Positions 11,263 through 25,500 of a stretch of 64,000 nt of DNA are shown in pieces. Where the stretch lies: positions 678,593 through 742,592 of the forward strand of contig SRSI01000055.1 of NCBI GenBank assembly GCA_005656395.1, given 5' to 3'. Made by a program: the position numbers and the translations under genes. Each line of letters begins with the position of its first letter. Position 1 is the stretch's first letter. A model generated the notes under the pieces. That model was not told where the DNA came from. It did no database searches and saw only the letters and a list, made by a program, of their open reading frames with translations. The stretch comes from Strongyloides papillosus. Taxonomy: Eukaryota > Nematoda > Chromadorea > Rhabditida > Strongyloididae.

Positions 11263-12542
11263 GGTTGTCCCATCCAAAATGACTATTTTTTGATATGCGT
11301 TGTTTGACACGCGTTTTCTCAAATGATCGGCTATTTTTTGGTATAAAAATCAAACTGTTAGATTCTACTAAATCTCCTCTACACGTTGATATATATATCA
11401 TTGCCATGAACTCTGTTTATTATCATCTTATCTTAAAAACAAGCAATGCTGTCAAAACGTGGTATTCGCGCTATTATGCTATACGAGTTCAAACGCGGTA
11501 CTAATGCCGCAAAAACAAATCAACAAATTAACGAAACTTTCGGAGAAAATCTTGTCTTTGCTTCTACGGTTCAAAGATGGTTTAAAAAATTCAGAGAAGG
11601 CAGTGAGAATCTCGAGAATGAGAAGCGTGAGAGGCCTGAGACAGTTCTTGATAACGACGTGCTACGAGAAGTTGTTGAAGCAAATCCACGTACAACGGTT
11701 AGGGAACTTGCTAGAAAACTAAATGTATCCAAATCAACAGTTTCCCGTCACTTACAGGAGATAGAAAAGACAAAAAAGCTTGACCGATGGATACCTCATG
11801 AATTAAACGACTATCAAAAATTAAGTCGTTACGAAATTTGCTCATCTCTCATTTTGAGGAACAAGAACGACCCATTTCTTGGTCGTTTTATTACTTGCGA
11901 TGAAAAATGGATTCTTTACGACAACCGCAAAAGATCTGGACAATGGTTGGACAAGGATGAATCACCAAAACAGTTCCTGAAACCCAAACTATCCCCAAAG
12001 AAGATTATGGTGACTGTTTGGTGGTCTGCTGTAGGAATTATCCACTACGAGTTTATGAAACTTGGTGGAACTATTACTTCGTAATCTTACTATCAACAAA
12101 TTGAAAAAATGCACCAGAAATTGTCCCAGAATCTGCCTGCATTAGTCAATAAAAAAGAACCAATTCTTCTCCACGACAACGCAAAGCCACACGTTTCAAA
12201 AAGAACCGTTCAGAAACTGAGGGAATTGGGGTATGAAACTCTACCTCATCCGGCATACTCATCTGACCTTCCTCCAGCAGATTACCAATTCTTCAAACAT
12301 CTCAACAATTTCTTAACGGAGAAAATCTTCAGGAACGATGAGGACGCAAAAACCGCCTTTGAAGCTTTCATCGAATCCAGAAGCCCAGATTTTTATGCAG
12401 ATGGAATCAATAAGCTCGTATCTCGTTGGCAACATTGTATAGATTGTAATGTTTCTTATTTTGAATAAAAATATTTATTTTTAAAAAAGTTATGCGTATT
12501 TAAAAATTATGGTAAAAAATAGTCATTTTTGATGGGACAACC
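11263..12542 (+). mobile_element. Mariner-family transposon, nearly full and inserted in an exon
   Basis: A 1280-bp element with inverted ends GGTTGTCCCATCCAAAATGA (left) and a close inverted copy on the right. It is flanked by TA at 11261-11262 and 12543-12544, the mariner target duplication. It carries one transposase frame and sits inside exon 2 of the astacin gene. The strong end match and nearly intact frame suggest a fairly recent arrival. It is related to the decayed copy at 4.7-5.9 kb. Confidence 0.93.
11446..12468 (+). pseudogene. Mariner DD34D transposase with one in-frame stop
   Basis: The frame starts MLSKRGIRAIMLYEFKRG, with two DNA-binding helix-turn-helix regions: N-terminal, and TTVRELARKLNVSKSTVSRH around codons 85-105. 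It continues to the stop at 12468. The catalytic triad is present: Asp in TCDEKW (11899), Asp in LLHDNAKPH (12175) and Asp in PPADYQFF (12280), with exactly 34 residues between the last two. A single TAA at 12082-12084 interrupts an otherwise continuous 340-codon frame between the first and second Asp. No frameshift is present. As written the product would be a 212-residue truncated protein lacking two catalytic residues; a sequencing error or polymorphism at this codon cannot be excluded. Confidence 0.9.
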
Positions 12543-13764
12543 TAATACCACTAGTAAGACTTTCAGAGACGATGATGTTATGGAAAATTCCGGTCTTTTT
12601 GATGGTGATATAAGGCTTTCAAAAAAGCAAGCAGACTATTTAATCGGCACTGTTGCCGAAGTAGCCGAAGAGTTAGGTGCTAATGTATCCGATATTGTTG
12701 GTGATGCAAAAACTAGAAAAAAGAGAAAAATAGATATGAGATTTGATTATGAGTGGGAGCTTACAATTCCATATATTGTTAACGCCGGTGTTGATAGGAA
12801 TTTAGTTAGAGAGGCTTTGAGCAAACTTGAAAGTGAAACATGTCTCAGATTTCAAGAACATAAAGTTTTTCCACGAGGTCAAGCCGGTCTAAAATACTTT
12901 CCTGGTGATGGATGTTATAGTAGTGTCGGTAGACAATCTCTTAATGAATTACAAGAAATAAGTATTGGTCCTGGTTGTAATTTTATTCCAATCATTCAAC
13001 ACGAAACTATGCATGCACTTGGATTCACTCATGAACAATCAAGAGCAGATAGAGATAAATATTTACAAATTCTTATAAACAATGTTAAAGACTTTGCAAT
13101 AGAAAATTTTCTGAAATTACAACTAACAGATGCTTTAGATTATGGTGTACCATATGATTATGGATCTGCAATGCATTATAATTCACATTCATTCAGTAAA
13201 AATGGTCAACCTACGATGTTGCCATATAATCCGATGTATGAGAAGACAATAGGTTCTAAGTCAGAAGCTACTTTTTTGGACATCATGGTGTTAAATCTCT
13301 ATTACTGCGAGGATATTTGTTTAAATAGAATAACCTGTAAAAATAACGGATACCAAGACCCAAACTCTTGCGAGCGGTGTAAGTGCTTAAAGGGTTTCAC
13401 TGGTAGAGATTGCTCTGAAATCGAAAAAGATAGATTGTGTGGGGATCAAGAATTAACTGCTGATAATACTCTAAAAGTTTTCAATGTACAAGGAGAAAAA
13501 GATTGTGTTTACCACATAAAATCTAGTAGATATAGTAAAGTTTTTATTTATGTTAAAACAACATTTATATATCCTAGTTATCCGCATAGTTGTCGCGCTG
13601 ATAACAAACTTGAGGTCAAGTTTCAATCAAACAAAACCACGAGCGGAGCATTTCTTTGTGAAGAAACGACTCAAAAGTTTTTGTCAGAAAACGATCATGT
13701 AATGATACGTTTTACAAGTACAAAAAGGGATAATTTTGCTGATATATATTACCAATTACAATAG

Positions 13765-14085
13765 AACTATAATTCGACAGCAATGTCACTGTCATCTAAC
13801 TAATTAATTGATTAATTAATAAACTAATAATAAAAATTGATATAATTTATCAAAAAAATCTTTATATTGTTCTTTCAATTATTTTTATAAGTACGAAAGG
13901 CTATAAAATTTTGTTTAAATACATCATTTGATGTACTGATTTACTTCTAATTTTACAAAACATCAATGCTTTTATTGTCTTTATAAATTTTCAGTATTTG
14001 GTACCTAAGGTATATGAAAGTGATAATTCACACGTGTTAGCATTTTAAAAAGTATCAAAAAATTTTTAAGCTTTTTTAAAATAAC
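13765..14085. other. Intergenic, 3' flank of the astacin gene
   Basis: About 320 bases of AT-rich DNA containing the presumed 3' untranslated region. Nothing else is seen. Confidence 0.4.
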
Positions 14086-14089
14086 AAAT

Positions 14090-14249
14090 TGTCGCCCCAC
14101 CCAAAGGTGTGGCAGAAGGAAGATAATATATATAAATAAAATAATATTCTATTAGTTAGTTAGTTGTTAGTTATGTTATATTAGTCAGTTGTCATATTAT
14201 TAAATAAATATTTTTAAATAACCTACCTCTGTATCATGGGGTCATTACA
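14090..14249 (+). repeat. 5' LTR (160 bp)
   Basis: Starts TGTCGCCCCACCC and ends GGGGTCATTACA. It contains a TATATATAAATAAAAT promoter-like stretch and an ATTAAATAAATA poly(A)-like stretch. It differs from the right LTR at three positions that I can see (C/T near the start, TCTATT/TCCATT, GGTCATT/GGCCATT). Confidence 0.88.
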
Positions 14250-14267
14250 TGGAGGTTCCACCGAGAT
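14250..14267 (+). promoter_or_regulatory. Primer binding site matching tRNA-Gln
   Basis: TGGAGGTTCCACCGAGAT follows the LTR directly. Its reverse complement is the 3' end of eukaryotic tRNA-Gln (acceptor strand of a tRNA starting GGTTCCA, plus CCA), recalled from the conserved tRNA sequence. All 18 positions fit. Confidence 0.8.
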
Positions 14268-14292
14268 CCGACCGTTAGGTTGGATTCGGTGG
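14258..14292 (+). other. Stem-loop overlapping the primer binding site
   Basis: CCACCGAGATCCGACC (14258-14273) pairs with GGTTGGATTCGGTGG (14278-14292) across a GTTA loop, with one bulge and one weak pair. It covers the 3' half of the primer site. Confidence 0.6.
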
Positions 14293-14959
14293 GTAAAATA
14301 CGTTTTTAAGGAATATTCCTGTTATGAACATATATGTATAAATTGTAAGTTATATTAATAGGAAATAAGTTCTTAAAAGAAAATTGATCCAAAACGAAAA
14401 ATGTTGAGAGAGGTGATCAATTATCATAGATTAAGGATCAATCAGTTAAATTACTTGTTGTAAAGTATAAAAATGCTATAAAATCACGTAGGCATTGTAA
14501 CATAACTTAATTTAATGATGAATAGATTTTCGTAGTAATAAGTAGTAACTAATAGTAGTTATTTTAATCTATTCAAATGGCACCATTAATTAATAGATTT
14601 AGTAGGCGTATTAAGATAGTAGAAGGAGGTAAATAAACGACAACCACATAAAAGATAGGAATTTATAAAATTAAACCTCACTCTCTCAACTTCTGATTTG
14701 AAGGTAGTTATATATAATTATCTTTATTAGAATTGTTAATTTACTAGTTGAATTAACATTGAATTTTCTGAATTGAAGTTAGCCTGTACAACTAACTTCG
14801 TCGAATTGCTAATTTGTTTAATCAAGTTAGTACTGATTTCCTTTGAATTGTCAATCGTATTCGACTTGACTACCGATTTTGCCAATTCAATTTTGGACTG
14901 GTAATCGATTTTTGACTTTAGTTAATTTCTTGGAGGTTAACTTATTGAATAAGTCAGTA

Positions 14960-17724
<2,765 letters not shown>

Positions 17725-17807
17725 TTGGAGTCCTGAAATAATTAATAATTAGTAGAATCAATAGACAAGAAGCAATATATTGTAACTAAGGAAAATTGCA
17801 TTTCCTT

Positions 17808-17817
17808 AAAGGGGGGA
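17808..17817 (+). promoter_or_regulatory. Polypurine tract
   Basis: AAAGGGGGGA abuts the first base of the 3' LTR, the expected plus-strand priming site. Confidence 0.8.
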
Positions 17818-17977
17818 TGTTGCCCCACCCAAAGGTGTGGCAGAAGGAAGATAATATATATAAATAAAATAATATTCCATTAGTTAGTTAGTTGTTAGTT
17901 ATGTTATATTAGTCAGTTGTCATATTATTAAATAAATATTTTTAAATAACCTACCTCTGTATCATGGGGCCATTACA
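17818..17977 (+). repeat. 3' LTR (160 bp)
   Basis: Same length and almost the same sequence as 14090-14249, starting TGTTGCCCCACCC and ending GGGGCCATTACA. Confidence 0.88.
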
Positions 17978-17981
17978 AAAT

Positions 17982-18913
17982 TGTTGACACTTTAAAAACT
18001 TTAGTCATGATTTATGAACAGTTAGAAAATAAAAAATTGCATAAAGTTACTTAAAGATTATGAACTTTCAAAATACTATTTTACTGAAAACTAATTATGA
18101 CTATTTTGGTGTTTTTCGAGCAACTTTATCACTTACTTTAATTCAATGAAACTCACCCCATACTCACCTGCGAGTAAACGTTTTTCCAAAAGAATTTGAA
18201 TTTTTATATATATCATAAAAAAATATAAAAAATTACAAAAAATGTAGTGAAGAACGATTGTTTTCTTTTTAGGACGCCAATAAGAGTGAATATAAATATC
18301 CTAAAAAACGATGATCTTCAGTTGACTTTACTAACCAGACGAAAAATCCAATAAATATTGGGGTAAGTAATTAATTCATTTTTTCTATTGTATTACTATA
18401 GTTTAATTAACTAAATAAAGTTTATTCTTTACTATTCGCTTTATTATCAGATGTAGCTACCAATTTTTATTTCGCTTAGATAAATTTACTAAAAAAATAC
18501 TCTACACGAAAAGACAATGATTTTTAAAATAAATTTATAAATCAAGAAAAAATCTAGTTTATTTAGTCAAAATGATATACAGAATTTTATAAATTAATCT
18601 AAAATATTAATATTTGTACAAAATCATTCTGATATTATAAAATCAACTTGTATAATTTTAAAATACTTGATTAAAAGTAATTTTTTTCATTTAAAAAAGC
18701 TTTTCTAAATGCCGCGTCAAACATGATGTTTGACACAAAAATAACTATTATATATGTAACATGTCTTTATTGTATGATCTGTTATTTTAATATAAACCTT
18801 ATAAGTTACTCATCATTATTTTATAAGGTGTTGTTAACACCACCCTAAACTATCTTTCACTATTTACTAACAAAACAACATATAAAAAAATTTAAATTTT
18901 TATTAATCAATAT
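17982..18913. other. Intergenic, one unexplained exon-like segment
   Basis: AT-rich DNA. At 18274-18362 a GC-richer stretch lies between a good acceptor (TTTCTTTTTAG) and a donor-like GGGTAAGTAA. Its best frame is only about 26 codons with no family resemblance. It could be a non-coding exon or a relic. Confidence 0.35.
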
Positions 18914-19390
18914 TAATATAAATAAATAGCAATGCCAAAAACCTCGTTTTTGTTAAGAATATACTTTTATACTGAGATTAATTTTGCTCACTCAAAAGGA
19001 TGAAAATAAATTTTGATTTTTATATTATCACTTTACCTGGCAATATAAAAGTATTGCCGTCTCGGGCATTTAAATACTTATCGAAAACAACAAAAAGATA
19101 TTACTGCATATTAAATAATAAGAGCTTTTCTCATCGAAAAATTTCTAACAAATAAAATAACAAAAATGTAATTAATTTAAAAGTAATATTTTCTACAACT
19201 ATAGTTCAATCATAAACGATAAAGCATCTAAATGCTTGAGATGGCGATACTTTTATTACGTCAAGTAAACTGATAATATAATAATTAAAATTTATTTTTA
19301 TACTTTTACTTAAACATAAAATGAATTCATTATAAAAGTATATTTTTCTTACAAAAAACTTTTGTTTTTGGTATTACTATTTATTTAAGA
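18914..19390. mobile_element. Palindromic foldback element
   Basis: Left arm (about 18914-19083) and right arm (about 19222-19390) are inverted copies. Segments such as ATAAATAAATAGCAATGCCAAA on the left correspond to TTTGGTATTACTATTTATTT on the right, and GTATTGCCGTCTCGGGCATT corresponds to AATGCTTGAGATGGCGATAC. The arms are about 170 bp and diverged, with an AT-rich centre and no ORF. A half copy occurs at 30.55-30.82 kb. The exact ends and target duplication are unclear. Confidence 0.65.
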
Positions 19391-19617
19391 AATAAAAAGT
19401 TAGAAAGGCATATTTTATACATTATTTACTTGATGAAATTTAAGCTGTCACTCCTTCACGCACATTATCACCGCCCTTTAAATTTAAAAAATTTATAAAA
19501 CTACGTGTATTTAAATAAATAAAATGTGAATTTATATTTAATATTTTTGATAATAATGTTAAAGTGTTTTGATAAATGTTAAAATCTATTTTCTATTTTT
19601 TTTGTCTTATTTTTAAA

Positions 19618-20053
19618 ATGAAGTACAATGCATTGGTGACTGGTATTTGCCTGGCTACTTTCATCATGATGGCCCATGGATATTTAGACATAATGCGTCT
19701 TAAGAATGGTCATGATAATGAGAGAATGTGAGTTTTACATCCTAAAAAAGATAAGCTTCATATCTAATATATATATTTTTTATAGCAATGGTAGAAAACT
19801 GTTACCTGATTTTTTAAAACAAGATTCATTACTCAATAAATTTCAATATATTCCTTTTTCTCAGCTTCACTGGAGATACAATAATCAGGTTCTTAGTACA
19901 AATAGTAGAGACATCGAACGGTATGAAAGAATACTCTCCTTAAATGATTCACAAATATCAAATATTCAGGTAACAACGAATTTAAAACAATCAAAGTACA
20001 CGAAAAGTAATTGCTTCTTATCACCTGTTCAGTGTAGTTTTTTCTTTTCATAA
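19618..20053 (+). CDS. Small secreted peptide precursor (125 aa, two exons)
   Basis: Exon 1 (19618-19727) encodes a classical signal peptide, MKYNALVTGICLATFIMMAH, then GYLDIMRLKNG. A 58-nt intron (GTGAGT...TTTATAG, 19728-19785) joins in phase to exon 2 (19786-20053). The mature part is polar with few cysteines. Read through to the TAA, the C-terminus carries NCFLSPVQCSFFF: two Cys separated by six residues with Pro at the fourth inner position, as in arthropod allatostatin C (CYFNPISC). A donor-like GTAAC after the CAG at about 19967 could instead splice this end away. The neuropeptide assignment is therefore tentative, while a small secreted protein is well supported. No neighbour gives functional context. 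Confidence 0.6.
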
Positions 20054-20580
20054 ATGTGAACAATCTTGATCTCTTAAAAACTGTAAAAGTGATTTATTGA
20101 AAACATTTAAAAAAATTTTTTTTACAAAAAGAAGTATCGTTATTGTATTCGGAAATAATATTTATAAAGTATTTGTATGATGAACTAGCAGTATATGGTT
20201 TTATATTTTTATATTATTTCTATCTTATTTCTAAAAACGTTTCGTAATTCAATCACCCGAGTTAATGAATTTTCTATTATGTATTTGCAACTCATTCTAA
20301 AAAAACTTTAAGAAGAGATTATTCAAAATGACTAAATTATTAATGTTACTGATTCCAACACATTTTTTTAAACTCAAACTATTAATGTAAAGATAAGAAA
20401 AAAATGAACTTGCATGAAATTTGTTTAAGAATTGACTTAATGTTACATAATAATTATTTCTACTAATTTTTAACTTTTAATACTTTTTCATTAATTCTTT
20501 TAAACAAATAAAAATATCCTGAATAATAAAAATATTGTTATTTCATAAAATAATGCTTTTGGGTTAATATTTTGTCTATA
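20054..20580. other. Intergenic, nothing recognised
   Basis: About 530 bases of AT-rich sequence after the peptide gene. No ORF or repeat seen. Confidence 0.4.
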
Positions 20581-20582
20581 TA

Positions 20583-22036
20583 CAGGGTGGCCCACCTAAT
20601 TTTCCCCAGACATTTGCGTATATATCTCCGCGCACAGATAAGCTACAAACATGGTATTATATTTATTTTGTAGATGAGATACATACCATTTTAAATATAT
20701 AGATTTTATAACGAAATATGAATTCTGGGCCGAGTTATTGGCTTCCAAAATTTAGGTACGTTTTTCAACTTTCATCAACTGTAACTTTTTTATTTGAATA
20801 GATTTTTTAATTATTGTTTCAGATTCTGAAAGAACAAAGTCTTTTGTACTAACCCCCCAAAATTATGAAAAAATTGAAGTTCGGCAACTCTGTTTAATTT
20901 TTAAATAAAAGTTAAAAATCTTGATTTTTGTCAAAAAATCTATGTTTTTTTTAGAATAACATTTTAATCAGATAATTTTTAAAAAGTTTTTATTGATATT
21001 CTAGTAGAGTAAGCAAAGCTCTATCGAATGAGTATATGACTGTTCCGAGTGATTGACTTTGAAAGAAGTTATGATTTGCCAAAGTCGACTTTTTGACACT
21101 TTCATTTGAAAGTTAAAATACAAATAATACTTTCCTCGATCTTTATGGTATTCTAATAGTAATAATAACACTACTTATTCATATTAGTTTACAGACGATT
21201 ACTTGTTTGTTCATAAATTGTCTAAAGAACTGAAATATTCTTTATCACACAAATTGAAAAAAAAAATAATTTTTCTAATATTTTCACACCATTTACAATT
21301 ATTTTATACTATTTTGTATAGATATTACTCTGTAAGAACAATTCTAGAGTGTTTTTTTAATTTTTTGTATATCCACTCATAATCTCATATCCTGTATTTT
21401 TAAAATATGAGCAAGTCTTTATTAAATAAGGGCAATATTTTAAATACTTTTGAAAACAAAACATATTCCGTACCTGAAAACTTGAAAAATATTGACATAT
21501 TTTCTTTTTTTATAGAATTATTGTAAAAAAGTCAATTTTTGACTATTCATAACTTTTTTCAAACTTAATCAAATTAAGTGACATTATACTTATTCGATAG
21601 AGCTTTGCTTTCTCTATCAGATTATTTATAAAATAGTTTTAAAAATTACCTGATTAAAATTTTATTCTTAAAAAACATAGATTTTTTGGCAAAAATCAAG
21701 ATTTTTAACTTTTTTTAAAAATTTAACATAGTTGATGGACTTCAATTTTTTCATAATTTTGGGGGGTTAGTACAAAAGACTTTGTTCTTTCAGAATCTGA
21801 AACAATAATTAAAAAATCTATTCAAATAAAAAAGTTACAGTTGATGAAAGTTGAAAAACGTACCTAAATTTTGGAAGCCAATAACTCGGCCCAGAATCCA
21901 TATTTCGTTATAGAATCTATATATTTAAAATGGTATGTATTTCAGCTACAAAATAATTATAATACTATATTTTTAGCTTATCTGTGCGCGGAGATATATA
22001 TGCAAATGTCTGGGGAAAATTAGGTGAACCACCCTG
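20583..22036. mobile_element. Large palindromic TA-flanked element (1.45 kb, arms about 0.5 kb)
   Basis: Ends CAGGGTGGCCCACCTAATTT and its inverted, slightly altered copy are flanked by TA (20581-20582, 22037-22038). The arms match over roughly 20583-21103 and 21522-22036, including CTGGGCCGAGTTATTGGCTT and AACCCCCCAAAATTATG on the left with their inverses on the right. The centre is about 420 bp of AT-rich DNA. No transposase frame exists. The terminal bases resemble those of the 1.3 kb element, so both could use the same Tc1/mariner-type machinery. A transcript would fold into a long double strand. Confidence 0.85.
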
Positions 22037-22311
22037 TATAGTAATTTTTTAATATTTATATTATTACCTAATTTTACAAACTTTGATTTCTCTAGACTAG
22101 GTGAAGGTATTTCACAGTTGAGTTCCATGTTGAAACTAAATGCCTATATAGACTAAATATTTACAAAATATTTTTACATAATGTAGTTTATATACAGTTT
22201 AATATTGTAGGAAAATATTATTTGAAAATTTAAATAATAAATACAAAATTTTAAAAATATTATTATTTTTATGTAAATTTACAAGATTATACAATATTGG
22301 GAAATATTATG

Positions 22312-22458
22312 AGTAAATTTAATTTATTTGTCTCTTAATATCTATAATTAAAATAAATGAATATAATAAATATCAAAGGACAAAGATATAATAATGATAA
22401 AAATGTGAAATTTATAATTTAATATAGTATAAAATTTATACTAAATTTGCATTTTTAC
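22312..22458 (-). repeat. 3' LTR of element A (147 bp)
   Basis: Reads AGTAAATTT...TTTTTAC on the plus strand and matches 26777-26923 at every base I compared. Confidence 0.9.
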
Positions 22459-22468
22459 TTCTCCCCAC
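22459..22468 (-). promoter_or_regulatory. Polypurine tract of element A
   Basis: GTGGGGAGAA on the minus strand, immediately before the 3' LTR. Confidence 0.75.
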
Positions 22469-22541
22469 AAATTTAAAATACAAATTAAACATTTTTTTCC
22501 AAATATCTCCCTGCTTAAAACTTCCATTACCATAAACAGCA

Positions 22542-25500
22542 TTAAATAAGTTTAATATCTTGTAAATGAACTTTCTTAGGACGTCCTCTTTTCTTTTCCT
22601 TGACTACATAAGCAGCATTCTTTAAGAGTGATTTGACAATATATGCATCATCATTACCTCCAGAATAAATCGCATCCCATTTACCACTAGTATGATCACG
22701 AATGATAACGCGATCACCAACCTTAAGTTTTTTTAAAGGACTTTTCTTTTCAAGATCACCCAGTGGTTTGTCGGTTACATTTAATTTATCATCATTACCA
22801 CAGCGTGTTACTTCATAATTATCTTCATCATAACGTTTTCCTCTAACAGCTTCTATTAACTGTTCAACTAAAAGGTATGTTTGACTTCTAATTATTTCAT
22901 TATCTTTAAAATCAGCAATTTTTTCAACCTCCTCTCTGTCATCTGATGTGAGAATCGGCTTTTGACCAAACATAATTTCATACGGTGTGTGCAAAGTGGT
23001 ACCATGAACTAGTCTATTATATGAATACATTGTTGACCATACAACTTCATTCCATAAATCAAAATTATCAAGACTTTTTCTCATTGTAATATTTAAAGAT
23101 CTGAAACACCTTTCAATCATACAATTTGACTGTTTATATCCAACAATTCCTGGATCAACAATAACATTATATTTTTCCATCAATGTCTTTACCTCTCCTC
23201 CTAACATAGTTGAAGCACAATCACTACGCATGTAAATTGGAGACGAGAATGGGATAAAAATTCTTGTTTCTAACTCTTTACTTATTGTACTTGTCTTGAT
23301 GTCACGTAAAGGAAATAACCATAAATATTTAGAAAAAACATCTACAACTCCTAGAACATATTTATGACCAGACAAACTTATTTTATGAGGCCCAGAAACA
23401 TCCATAACCAACATCTGAAGAGGTCTAGAAGGTACAATAACATTTACTTTCATCCTTTCTTTATACTTAGCAACGGCAACCTTACAAGTAGAACATTGGT
23501 CAATATAGTTAGCTAAATCACGTTTAATACCAATCCAATTATGACGTAACAAAACAATAGGTGTACATCTTGCTAAACTAGCATGACCTAAACAATCGTG
23601 ATATTGATGAAAAATTTCTTTCATTTTATTTGGATCTGGAGGGCTATCTTTAACAGAATCATTAACCATTACTTTCCTAACAAATGCACGAGATAAAAAA
23701 TCAGCAGGTATATTTTTCTTTCCTTCTATAAGCATTACCTCAACATTTCCAAACTCATTTATAAGATTGATATACTTCATAAACTTAGAACTACTTTCTT
23801 TACCATTAGTCAACATACTTATCAAGGGTTTATGATCACTCTTAGCAATTACTTGAGCATTTCCAACTAACTTCTTGAAATACAATAAACTGTTGCATAG
23901 AGCACGTAATTCTAATAACACACTTGGAGTATAACCAGAACAATGTAAACGTTTTGAATAAAAGGCACATGGTCTTAAGGCATTACCAAATTCTTCATCT
24001 TCTTGAGCAAGAACTCCTGCCTCACAATCTTTAGAACAATCAGTGAATAAATAAAATCTCTTCATAACATCAGGTAATTTAATTTGTGCAGCATTAATCA
24101 AATCCATCTTTAACATCTCAAAACTATTTTGTTCCTCCTTTCCCCATTTCCAGATAGAATTCTTTTCCAATAACTTAAGCAGTGGCAATTGTTTCTTTGT
24201 AATATTCTCTATAAAAATACGATAATATTGTATCATACCAATGAATCTTTGCAACGACTTTTTTCCTACTGGAGCTTGGACTTCTTGAATAGCTTTGACA
24301 TATTTTAAACATGGAGCTAAACCTTTAGCACTTACCATAAAGTTCAAAAATTGAATTTCATCCACGTTTAATGACATCTTCGCTACATTAATTTTCAAAT
24401 TCACCTGTTTAAACGTTTGAAAAATTATCTCGACCATTTTAAAATGTGAAGACTCCAACTCTTTCTTTGTAAAGAACACAATATCATCTTGATATGAAAA
24501 CAAACCAAATTTCCTTTCCGGAGCAATTTTCTCCATCTCACCATCTAACATCAATGTCTTGCATATTTCAATCTCTGCCATCATTAAAACCTTATCTAAT
24601 ACTTCTTGACATAAACTACTACTAACAGACAGACCAAACGGAATTCTTCTTAATGCAAAAACCTTGTTACTGATAGGACATTGAACACCAAATTGATTAA
24701 GATTAACATCTGCCATTTTTACTTGCAAATAAAACTGTCTTAAATCAAAATTACTAAACTTAGTAGCACCTTGCAATTGAGATAAACGTTGAGATAAAAC
24801 TTTAGTACCATAAGAAACATACTGAAGAATCTTATTAGCAGGACGACCATCAATACAAGTTCTCCATCCACTAACAGCACGGGATTGCATGACATTTCCA
24901 TCAATCTCTTCCTCAAGAATTGCTTCTTTCTTTCGAACAACAGTAACATTGAGAATTATTTGAGCATCAGCTTCTTCTAAGACACCCATATTTTTCCACT
25001 CCTTAATTTGAGCAGCAATAATCTTCTGTTTTTCATAATTATGATTGAATCTTGTTATCTTAGGAAATTTCGCTCCTTCTACAAACAAGATAGGTCTTGC
25101 AGAAATTGTGCATTCTCCAATATCAGTTTTCTCTCTCGACATTACTTCTGGAAACTTCTTTACAATGGACTGCGCCATATCTATGTTAATTCTACGTACA
25201 TTTCTAACCAAACGAACAAAATTTGCTTTAACTTCATTAAATGATACCAACTGTTTATCATCCATGTACATTTTCATATTCTTAAAGTTAATAACAATTC
25301 CACAAGCTTTAAGCAAATCACTTCCCAATAACATTTGAAACTTATTATGAGACTGTGAAACTTCAGAATCAGGGACAACAGCTACTTGTACATCTACAAC
25401 ATTTTTACCAACTTTAATTTGAACTTCAACTTCACCTAACACTTTCCAACTAGAATTGTTAGCTAAACTATACGTTTTCGGACGTAAGAAATCACAAGAA

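Larger units (their letters stand above)
11000..13764 (+). pseudogene. Astacin metalloprotease gene interrupted by mariner
   Basis: A secreted zinc protease of the nematode NAS/astacin family. Exon 1 is 11000-11056 (hydrophobic signal MLKTFSIFLFIILF). A 40-nt GT-AG intron covers 11057-11096. Exon 2 runs from 11097 but is split at TA 11261-11262 by a mariner, and coding resumes in the same frame at 12545 once one TA copy is discounted. Visible domains are the propeptide with an FDGD aspartate switch (about 12597), the catalytic zinc site HETMHALGFTHE (about 13000), the SAMHY Met-turn, a Cys-rich EGF-like module (about 13315-13425) and a CUB domain to the end (about 13438-13761). Without the insert the gene would encode about 480 residues with no other defect. 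Astacins are expanded in Strongyloides and used in tissue penetration. As it stands, normal expression from this copy is unlikely. Confidence 0.88.

Noticed and set aside
12529..12544. Separate astacin start just after the mariner (MMGQPN...)
   Set aside because: Those codons come from the mariner terminal repeat; the real coding sequence continues from 11262.
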